From contig JAYZDB010000290.1 in assembly GCA_036338025.1 (NCBI GenBank), positions 1-5,162 on the forward strand: DNA of 5,162 nt, written 5' to 3'. The translations under genes were made by a program, and so were the position numbers. The notes below the pieces were generated by a model. The model did no database searches. It saw only the letters and a program-made list of their open reading frames with translations, and had not been told where the DNA came from. Below, in pieces: positions 1-5,162 of this stretch. This DNA comes from JAYZDB01 sp036338025 (GTDB taxonomy: Bacteria > Planctomycetota > UBA1135 > UBA2386). Every line of letters begins with the position of its first letter. The stretch's first letter is position 1.

Positions 1-229
1 GGACAGCTTCCGCTTCAACGACAACCACAGGCTCCGTCGCTTCCGATCTCAATACGACCCGGACACGACACGCCACCTCGTCGAAGGCACAAACCTCGGC
101 AGCAGTTGCGGTGACGTTTTGGACATATGGCCCCAGCGACACCGGCGTCGGCCCGAGCACCCAAAGCACCACGAACAATGCGACGAACAAGCCCAATACC
201 CACTGAAGCAACTTGGCGGTTCTCTTCAT
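1..229 (-). CDS. Membrane-anchored purple-acid-phosphatase-like protein, N-terminal fragment (second of a tandem pair)
   Basis: This is the first 76 codons of a gene that runs off the left edge. It opens with a basic start (MKRTAK), then a hydrophobic segment at about residues 8-26, ending in LWVLGPTP. It continues into PYVQNVT at 34-40, the hallmark opening of the purple acid phosphatase N-terminal beta-sandwich (fibronectin III-like) domain. Residues 22-47 align without gaps to residues 29-54 of the neighbouring complete phosphatase, with 11 of 26 identical (LW, GP, P, YVQ, V, A, C). The two are therefore paralogues, probably from an old tandem duplication. The catalytic domain is outside the window, so activity cannot be judged. 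The ATG at 229 is used here. An in-frame GTG at 235 is a serious alternative because it sits 7 nt after an AGAAGG, whereas the ATG is 13 nt away. The next in-frame codon signal upstream is a stop at 248-250. Product is inferred to be membrane-tethered and periplasmic or extracellular. Confidence 0.85.
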   Translation of the reverse strand, partial: MKRTAKLLQWVLGLFVALFVVLWVLGPTPVSLGPYVQNVTATAAEVCAFDEVACRVRVVLRSEATEPVVVVEAEAV

Positions 230-239
230 CGACACTCGC

Positions 240-1529
240 TCACCTTCTCAGCCTCAGGATTCGGGCCCGCCGTCCGCGCTGCACGCCTGGTCCCAGCTCG
301 CCCGTCCGACGGTCCAGAGTCCACCCATCAATCACAGCCTCACTCGAACTCATGGCGCGGCAATGCAACTGCAGCCCTTTCGCCTCGACAGACAGGAACG
401 ACCAAACCGACTTGGACCGGCCGGGCACCAGGCGCGGGTCCTTCTCGTCGAGCCGGTACAACTTCTTGCCGCCGCCACCAGCGATTACCTGGATCGGACT
501 CGTAGGATCCGGATTGGGCAGGAACCTGGCGTAGTGGTGGTCATCACCAGAGAGGACAAGGTCGACACCGAACTTGTGCAACAAGGGCCATAATTGGTCG
601 CGCAAATCGGGATCCTCATCCCGATACACCGAGAAGCACGGTCGGTGGATCGCGACGATCAACCAGGGTTCCGTGGCGTCCGCGAGCGCCTTTTCGAGCC
701 AGCCCAGCATCGATGCACTACGCCATGCCGATGTCGCCACATCGAACACCACCACCCGCACAGAGCCGAAAGCGAAGCTGTAGGTCCGCTGCGGAGATGC
801 CACTTGCCCTGGGTCAGGATGGTGGAAGATCCGCTCAAACGGCGGCGACTGACCATCCGTGGGCAGGTCGTGGTTGCCAAGCAGCATGTAGATGGGCGCC
901 TTGTTCAGGACCGGTTCGAAGGGTCGAAAGAAAGCCTCTCCGTACGCATCGTAGAGATCCGGCCAGTAGACGATATCCCCGAGGTGCAAGAAAAAGTGCG
1001 GGTCCTGCGCGGCGATCCACCGCGCAATCTCCCACTGCATCGGTTCATGGGTCCAAGACAGGACGTGCGCGACGCGTCCGATGCCTTGCTTGTGGAAGTT
1101 GTACCACCAGGGCAAGTTCCCGGAGTCGCCGACCGCGGTGAAACGGACGGCCGCCCGATCATCGGCTGGAGCGGTTCGAAAACTACCTCGATACTCAGGT
1201 GCATCCGCCACACCGGCGGCTCGCACCATGTACGTATAGGCCGTCGCCGGTTGCAAGCCGGAGAACCGCACCGCGTGCAGTGCCATCGGTCCACTCAACT
1301 CCGACTGGACCTTCTTGCCTTCCCGCAACAAGTCGAACTGCAACTGCCGCTGACCGCCGTCAATCTTGCAAAGGGTCGCGGATTCCCCAGATACAGACTG
1401 CACGTAGCAAGGGGTATCAAGCGGCAGGGGTCCAATGGCCCAGAGCGCCACCGTATAGCAGAGCATCATCTGCAACCCGGCGACAAGCACCAGGGACGTG
1501 CTCTTGAAGGCAGACCAGACCCTACTCAT
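240..1529 (-). CDS. Membrane-anchored metallophosphoesterase with purple-acid-phosphatase N-terminal domain
   Basis: A 429-aa calcineurin-like phosphoesterase, expected to hydrolyse phosphate esters outside the cytoplasm with a two-metal centre. A hydrophobic segment at about residues 11-34 acts as signal anchor or signal peptide. Residues 39-122 form a purple-acid-phosphatase N-terminal domain (YVQSV at 42-46, GLQPATAYTY at 91-100). The catalytic domain follows with its motifs in order: GDSG at 134-137, GDIVY at 184-188, GNHD at 218-221, AIHRP at 293-297, and GDDHHY at 328-333. The last is normally GHxHxY, so an Asp (D329) replaces the first metal-binding His; H331 is kept. GGGGKKLY at 351-358 also fits the family. 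The C-terminus is Arg-rich. The gene starts 38 nt after the glycosyltransferase stop without a clear SD, and a paralogue follows within about 10 nt. Family is secure; substrate is unknown. A link to glycan or lipid-carrier phosphate removal is only a guess from context. Confidence 0.93.
   Translation of the reverse strand: MSRVWSAFKSTSLVLVAGLQMMLCYTVALWAIGPLPLDTPCYVQSVSGESATLCKIDGGQRQLQFDLLREGKKVQSELSGPMALHAVRFSGLQPATAYTYMVRAAGVADAPEYRGSFRTAPADDRAAVRFTAVGDSGNLPWWYNFHKQGIGRVAHVLSWTHEPMQWEIARWIAAQDPHFFLHLGDIVYWPDLYDAYGEAFFRPFEPVLNKAPIYMLLGNHDLPTDGQSPPFERIFHHPDPGQVASPQRTYSFAFGSVRVVVFDVATSAWRSASMLGWLEKALADATEPWLIVAIHRPCFSVYRDEDPDLRDQLWPLLHKFGVDLVLSGDDHHYARFLPNPDPTSPIQVIAGGGGKKLYRLDEKDPRLVPGRSKSVWSFLSVEAKGLQLHCRAMSSSEAVIDGWTLDRRTGELGPGVQRGRRARILRLRR
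243..248 (-). promoter_or_regulatory. Shine-Dalgarno AGAAGG for the second phosphatase
   Basis: AGAAGG on the minus strand forms the last two Arg codons (AGA AGG) of the upstream phosphatase gene, directly before its TGA. It lies 7 nt before a GTG at 235 and 13 nt before the ATG at 229. The 7-nt spacing is the more usual one and favours the GTG start. The SD lying inside the end of the preceding gene suggests translation of the pair is coupled. Confidence 0.55.
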
Positions 1530-1568
1530 GCCATTGCGGGGATCGTTCGACCATGAAGGCCTGGTACC

Positions 1569-2930
1569 TTAGCTGCCCGAACCTTCGGGTGCGACCACCA
1601 GTTGTTCGGCGTAGAGCGCCTCGAACTCGGCAATGTTGCCCCCAAGGGTCTGGACTTCTCCCGCGAGCTCCATCCCAGACAGTTGTTCCGGATCGTCCAG
1701 GATCTTGCGAATCGCCGTGGTCAGCGCCGACTGACTGCCGGCCTTGAACAGGAAGCCATTCCGACCATGCACGATGGACTCCGAGATCCCGCCGAGCCTG
1801 CTGGCTAGAACCGGCAAGCCCATCATCTGCGCTTCGAGCACGGAGAACGGAGTATTCTCGTACCACAAGGAGGGCACCACGATGAGATCGAGATCTGCCA
1901 GGACAGAACCCAACTGGTCTGGCTCGAACCGACCATGCAAGGTGATTCGCGAATCTCCATCCACGGCTTGAACGATCCGTTCCGAATAATCGAGGTGGGT
2001 CTCCAAACTGCCGTGAACGTGTAGATGCCAATTCTCCCCGTTTATCTTCCGGATCGCTTCAATCAAGACGTGCAGTCCCTTGTGCTCTACGATGGAACCG
2101 ACAAAGCCAAACTCCACTCGCTTCGAGAGTGATTTGCCCCAGACCTTGCGCCGACCACCAAACCGGCCAGGATCAACTCCATACGGCACGTGCCGCAGGA
2201 CGCCTGCGGGAAAACCATTTTCCTCGAAGACACTGCGCAGGAACTTCGACGGAGCAACGACCACACTGGCACGCTGCAGAGCTTGGAGCAAACGGGGCTT
2301 GCGACCAACCAGGGCGCTGGCTCGCCGGATTGGCGTAGTGCGCAGATCGGGAGGCGCCATCGAGACCGCCGAGTGCGCACGCAACTCTGCATCAAGTCCT
2401 GTCAGACTGAGCTCGGAACCAAGTTCGCCCGCGATACACGGGATGCACCCCATGCCATTGTCTGGCGGTCCTTCGCATAGCGCACCATCGCTACGCAACA
2501 GGATGAACGACGGGCAAAGAAACCAGAAGTCCATCAGATTGACAACGGTCGGCAAACCGACTGCAGCCAGTTCATCAAAGATACCGATTCCGATGTAGCG
2601 CAGGTGAAACAAGTGCACGACGTCAAACTGGTTCTCGTCGAGATAGCGCCGCAGCAGGCGGACGGCGAGTGGGTTCTGGTAGTCGGCAAGTTCCCGATTG
2701 GGGAGCACCTCGAGGTGAATACCGATCCGACGCACCGGGATGCCATCCACATCATCATCCCGTTCGGTGACGGTCTGACCGGGGTTGTCGACGTTCAGGC
2801 GTGGCTCGAACGCCACCACCGAGACCTCGTGACCTCGCTCGCGAAGCCCCAGGGCGAGCGAGCGGACATACTGCTCTGTCCCGGTAACGTGCAGCGGGAG
2901 AAACTGATGTACAACGAACAGCAGTCTCAT
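1569..2930 (-). CDS. GT4-family (GT-B fold) glycosyltransferase
   Basis: A 453-aa retaining-type group 1 glycosyltransferase that should move a sugar from a nucleotide-sugar donor to an acceptor on the cytoplasmic side. The N-terminal acceptor domain begins MRLLFVVHQFLP with the glycine loop TGTEQYV at 16-22. DFWFLCP at 134-140 is typical of the family and opens a Cys cluster (C139, C152, C162, C165). The donor domain begins near 272: GFVGSIVEHKG at 275-285, then VVPSLWYENTPFSVLEA at 351-367 with the EX7E pair E358 and E366, then GLPVLAS and GGISE at 380-384. Length is normal and all core motifs are present, so it is probably active. An in-frame ATG lies 32 codons upstream (3026), but that extension is rich in Ala, Pro and Arg, falls inside the preceding gene, and comes before the first beta strand. 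The ATG at 2930 overlaps the upstream TGA and is preferred. Donor and acceptor cannot be told from sequence. Confidence 0.95.
   Translation of the reverse strand: MRLLFVVHQFLPLHVTGTEQYVRSLALGLRERGHEVSVVAFEPRLNVDNPGQTVTERDDDVDGIPVRRIGIHLEVLPNRELADYQNPLAVRLLRRYLDENQFDVVHLFHLRYIGIGIFDELAAVGLPTVVNLMDFWFLCPSFILLRSDGALCEGPPDNGMGCIPCIAGELGSELSLTGLDAELRAHSAVSMAPPDLRTTPIRRASALVGRKPRLLQALQRASVVVAPSKFLRSVFEENGFPAGVLRHVPYGVDPGRFGGRRKVWGKSLSKRVEFGFVGSIVEHKGLHVLIEAIRKINGENWHLHVHGSLETHLDYSERIVQAVDGDSRITLHGRFEPDQLGSVLADLDLIVVPSLWYENTPFSVLEAQMMGLPVLASRLGGISESIVHGRNGFLFKAGSQSALTTAIRKILDDPEQLSGMELAGEVQTLGGNIAEFEALYAEQLVVAPEGSGS
2927..2930 (-). other. ATGA start/stop overlap between the coiled-coil gene and the GT4 gene
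   Basis: The minus strand reads ATGA here: ATG (2930-2928) starts the GT4 gene and TGA (2929-2927) ends the coiled-coil gene. This arrangement commonly gives termination-reinitiation coupling and matched output of the two proteins. The region before the ATG has a G-run but no strong SD, which fits dependence on reinitiation. Confidence 0.85.
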
Positions 2931-4876
2931 TCGTCGGGCTGCCCCCGGTTCTGGCGGCGCGCGTCGATGAAATCTTGCTCGTGGGGAGCCAGCTTGCGCG
3001 GCCGCAGGCGCAACCGTTTCGAGCACAACTCATCGAGGAGGGCCACGATCCACTTGTCCCGCTCCGTCAAAGTCTCCGAGATCAGGTGGACCGATGCTTC
3101 GAGTGCCTCCAAGGAAACATCCTTGTCAAACCGATGTTCCGCCGAAATCACCTGGCACGCGGTTCCGACGACCTGGGTCAAACTAGCCCTGGCGGCATCC
3201 AACCCGCGGAGTTGTGCCTGGCCAGCATCCACTTCACCCGAAAGAGTGGCGAGGCGTTCTTCCTGTTGCGCCGCCGCAGTCTCGAGCGCCTCAATCTGCT
3301 TGTCCCGGTCAGCCTGTCGGCCGTAGAACTCCTTGAGTTGAGCCTCACGATCCGCCAGATCAGCGTCGCGATCCGCCAACTGGGCGTCGCGATCCGCCAA
3401 CTGGGCGTCGCGATCCGCCAACTGGGCGTCCAACTCCCCGATCTGGGTATCTCGAGCCGCAATCTCGGCAGCGAGTTCCTTGGTACGCTGCGTCAACGAA
3501 TCATATGCCTCTGCCAACGTGGCCTTGATCTCGAGTTCAAGTTGAATCCTGGCCCGGATCGACTCTGCCCAGGCCTCGGATGGCTGCCGCCTTCGGTCAA
3601 GCTCAACGGACTTCTGCAGTTCTTGACAGATTTCCGCAACGCGCTCCGAAACCTGTTGGCAAGGAATCTGGTGGACGGCCTGCAAGGCATCGCAGATGTC
3701 CGGGATGGGATCGAAAGACCCGCCGCCGGAGGCTCCGGCAGCCGGCAACAAAGACCTCACCTGGCCTGCGTAGAGCGCAGTGCTCTCTGGCGTCGCACCC
3801 GGCAGATGCATGAACAGGGCCTGCGCAAGTGCCTCAAAGTCGTCGGCCGGAAGCTCCCAGACCTCCTCATTCTTCGACAAAGCAGTGGACAGATCCTCGT
3901 GACGATGGCGTGCCATGACAAGCATGCGGTCGCGGGCGTCGCACACATCAGGCAGCAGGTCCAAGCCAGCGGGCAGACTCACCACGCAGTCAGGCAGGGC
4001 GTGCAATCGGTAGCTCGCCTGCTGCAGGCGCAGGCTGTAGTCGGTCAGCACAGCCGGACCGCGCAGGTTCTCATCGAAGGTGCCGAGTTGCTGGAACGCC
4101 GCGCGTTGGATGAAGAACGCCTCGGGCGCCGCAAAATCACAGCTGCCCGATTCGGAATCGACCTGCGCCGCAGAGCAGCGAGTCAATTCCAAATCCTCGG
4201 TCTCAACCAATCCCAGGCTGGCCTCGACGCCATCCTGCTCGATCCTGGGGATCCCGAATCCAACGCTCTCATCGGACAGGCCTCCCAACTCGCTGAGAGC
4301 CGACTTCGCAAGATCAACCCCAACCGCCATGATCAAGACCAGCGGCGCGTCGGTGGAGACCACCGCAAGGTTGAAGACATGGCCGGGCCAAGGGCTATCG
4401 GCTGCAAGCAGGGTCAGCCCATCAATGGCTTCAAGCGACGCCGACTCAAGGTCCTTGGGGCACACCAGGGTACACCTGGCCCCCCGAGTCTTGTGGATCG
4501 CCTTCACAGCTGCCTTCAACCAGGCTTCATCGACTGCCTGGGCCTCTGGGACCCAGTAGACCACGTCGATATCCCCGGGTTTCGCCCGGGCTTTGCCCAC
4601 GCTCCGCAGGGAGCGACTAGTGCGCACGCGGCGACGGGAATCTCCGAGAGTCCGCTCCAGCAACTGCTGAGTCGACTCCAGCTGTTCGATCTGCTGCCGT
4701 AGGGTTTCCAGTTCACCCGACGCAGCCTCGGTCTCTTCCCGGGACTCTATGAGCTGGGTTCGGGCCTCTGCCAACTGGTCGAGTAACTGCAGAGACTGGT
4801 CGGTCAACTCCCGCAAACGCAGTTCGCGTTCGGAGATCTCACTGGAGACCGGCTTGATCTTCTTCTTCTTCGGCAT
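2927..4876 (-). CDS. Coiled-coil protein with a degenerate GT2-like (GT-A) glycosyltransferase domain
   Basis: A 649-aa cytoplasmic protein (no signal peptide; starts MPKKKKIK). Residues about 14-85 form a Leu/Glu/Gln-rich coiled coil. Residues about 101-305 resemble a GT2 domain: beta-strand IDVVYWVP at 103-110, TDAPLVLIMAVGVDL at 175-189 where active enzymes carry the DxD-type metal motif, and FFIQRAAFQQLGTFDENL at 254-271 followed by TDYSLRLQQASYRLHALPD, the usual GT2 acceptor-side block. The expected acidic residues are mostly absent: AVGVD replaces the DxD region, and TDYS stands where ED(V/Y)D is usual. It is likely a pseudo-glycosyltransferase. A helical linker runs to about 440, a second coiled coil spans about 440-560 with exact LADRDAQ heptads at 484-504, and a basic helical tail ends the protein. 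An in-frame TAG at 4895-4897 with no other start codon in between fixes the ATG at 4876. It overlaps the GT4 gene by 4 nt. A scaffold or length-setting role is inferred, not shown. Confidence 0.88.
   Translation of the reverse strand: MPKKKKIKPVSSEISERELRLRELTDQSLQLLDQLAEARTQLIESREETEAASGELETLRQQIEQLESTQQLLERTLGDSRRRVRTSRSLRSVGKARAKPGDIDVVYWVPEAQAVDEAWLKAAVKAIHKTRGARCTLVCPKDLESASLEAIDGLTLLAADSPWPGHVFNLAVVSTDAPLVLIMAVGVDLAKSALSELGGLSDESVGFGIPRIEQDGVEASLGLVETEDLELTRCSAAQVDSESGSCDFAAPEAFFIQRAAFQQLGTFDENLRGPAVLTDYSLRLQQASYRLHALPDCVVSLPAGLDLLPDVCDARDRMLVMARHRHEDLSTALSKNEEVWELPADDFEALAQALFMHLPGATPESTALYAGQVRSLLPAAGASGGGSFDPIPDICDALQAVHQIPCQQVSERVAEICQELQKSVELDRRRQPSEAWAESIRARIQLELEIKATLAEAYDSLTQRTKELAAEIAARDTQIGELDAQLADRDAQLADRDAQLADRDADLADREAQLKEFYGRQADRDKQIEALETAAAQQEERLATLSGEVDAGQAQLRGLDAARASLTQVVGTACQVISAEHRFDKDVSLEALEASVHLISETLTERDKWIVALLDELCSKRLRLRPRKLAPHEQDFIDARRQNRGQPDE
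3342..3425 (-). repeat. In-frame 21-bp tandem repeats encoding coiled-coil heptads
   Basis: Three perfect contiguous 21-bp copies lie at 3363-3383, 3384-3404 and 3405-3425, with a diverged fourth copy at 3342-3362. Each unit is exactly one heptad (LADRDAQ in register), so gain or loss of a unit keeps both the reading frame and the coiled-coil phase. Perfect nucleotide identity, with no synonymous drift, points to recent expansion or ongoing slippage or recombination. Confidence 0.93.
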
Positions 4877-4896
4877 TTCCGGGGTGCCGGAATCCT
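4877..4896 (-). promoter_or_regulatory. AGGA Shine-Dalgarno followed by a hairpin abutting the start codon
   Basis: On the minus strand, AGGA (4896-4893) is followed at once by a perfect inverted repeat, TTCCGG-CACC-CCGGAA (4892-4877), and then directly by the ATG of the coiled-coil gene. The linear AGGA-to-ATG distance is 16 nt, too long for good initiation. Folding the 6-bp hairpin would bring the two together, or would block the ribosome. The function is inferred; the inverted repeat itself is exact. Confidence 0.4.
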
Positions 4897-5162
4897 ACCG
4901 CGGCGGGGCCCATCGGCGCGAGGAGAAGTAAAGCCGCTACGACAATCCGCCAGCCAAATGTCTACCGGGAAATCGCATTCCGGGTTGCCGACCGGGACTC
5001 GCGTGGTTCTGCCAGGTCGACAGCTCCCCCTACACCACCTCGACTTGCAGGGCCAAGGCATCAACTCAGCCCGGAAACCCTAGGTGCCGACGGTACCCTG
5101 AACGAGGTCCGAAAAACCCGAGAAGGCCAACGGAACGTAGGCTTTCGTGCAGCTCGGAGTGA
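4877..5162. other. 286-nt stretch with no supported gene; probable operon leader/promoter region
   Basis: No convincing ORF lies here on either strand. Short open frames entering from the right edge on the minus strand end at stops within about 80-110 nt. The one ending with TAG at 5082-5080 has the most GC-biased third positions and could be the tail of an upstream gene, but 26 codons are too few to claim it. No clear sigma-70 -35/-10 pair, intrinsic terminator or tRNA was recognised. Apart from the hairpin next to the start codon nothing stands out. Its position before four co-directed, closely spaced genes makes it the likely site of an operon promoter, unless the operon continues from further right. 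Confidence 0.4.

Noticed and set aside
594..1556. A 320-codon plus-strand open frame antisense to the phosphatase gene.
   Set aside because: The minus strand encodes all the ordered phosphoesterase motifs. The plus-strand product is rich in Arg, His and Pro with no recognisable domain.
2931..3026. Upstream in-frame ATG that would lengthen the GT4 protein by 32 residues.
   Set aside because: The extra residues are low-complexity Ala/Pro/Arg sequence translated from the end of the upstream gene in another frame. The GT-B fold starts at MRLLFVV, and the ATGA junction supports the later start.
4574..4590. Perfect inverted repeat CCCGGG-tttcg-CCCGGG.
   Set aside because: It lies inside the coding sequence between the first coiled coil and the GT-like domain, has no T-run, and fits chance in GC-rich codons (Ala-Lys-Pro-Gly-Asp). 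It is not a terminator.
2975..4702. A 575-codon open frame on the plus strand, antisense to the coiled-coil gene.
   Set aside because: It mirrors a minus-strand gene with recognisable GT2-like and coiled-coil sequence, a stop-fixed start and an ATGA junction. The antisense product shows no family motif, and its repeats are only the complement of the 21-bp units. Long antisense frames are common in GC-rich genes.
4941..4958. Possible sigma-54 -24/-12 element on the minus strand (TGGC...TTGT).
   Set aside because: The GG-to-GC spacing of 10 is right, but the invariant GC of the -12 element is GT and the -24 element is poor.
4955..5083. Small plus-strand ORF in the leader (about 41 codons starting ATGTCTACC).
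   Set aside because: No SD, no recognisable sequence, and it is divergent from the operon; it fits a random open frame.
5080..5160. Minus-strand frame entering from the right edge and ending with TAG, possibly the end of an upstream gene.
   Set aside because: There are only 26 codons, with no recognisable motif; the GC bias at third positions is suggestive but too little to call a gene.

Overview
The window is GC-rich bacterial DNA, tightly packed and coding on one strand only (minus). Nothing in it fixes the taxon. Overlapping starts and stops, SD-type signals and ordinary protein families say Bacteria. A Gram-negative (perhaps proteobacterial) host is plausible from the membrane-anchored phosphatases and the surface-glycan flavour, but this is inference.

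Layout in the direction of transcription (right to left): (1) 5162-4877 is a 286-nt stretch with no supported gene. Its last 20 nt hold an AGGA followed by a perfect 16-nt hairpin that ends exactly at a start codon. (2) 4876-2927 encodes a 649-aa protein made of an N-terminal coiled coil, a decayed family-2-like (GT-A) glycosyltransferase domain, a helical linker and a second long coiled coil built partly from identical 21-bp repeats. (3) 2930-1569 is a GT4 (GT-B fold) glycosyltransferase whose ATG overlaps the previous stop (ATGA). (4) 1529-240, after a 38-nt gap, is a membrane-anchored calcineurin-like metallophosphoesterase with a purple-acid-phosphatase N-terminal domain. (5) 235/229 to the left edge is the first part of a second, paralogous phosphatase that is cut by the window. 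Its SD lies inside the last two codons of the first phosphatase.

Spacing and overlaps make these four genes a likely single operon. The simplest reading is a surface-glycan assembly or decoration locus: a cytoplasmic coiled-coil scaffold derived from a glycosyltransferase, made together with an active GT4 enzyme, plus two exported membrane-tethered phosphoesterases. The substrate is unknown. The most interesting points are the GT-A domain that seems to have lost its catalytic residues between two coiled coils, the in-frame 21-bp repeats that could tune coiled-coil length, the tandem phosphatase pair with a shared unusual N-terminus, and the Asp in place of a metal-binding His in the complete phosphatase. 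No RNA genes, insertion sequences, CRISPR arrays or att sites were seen.
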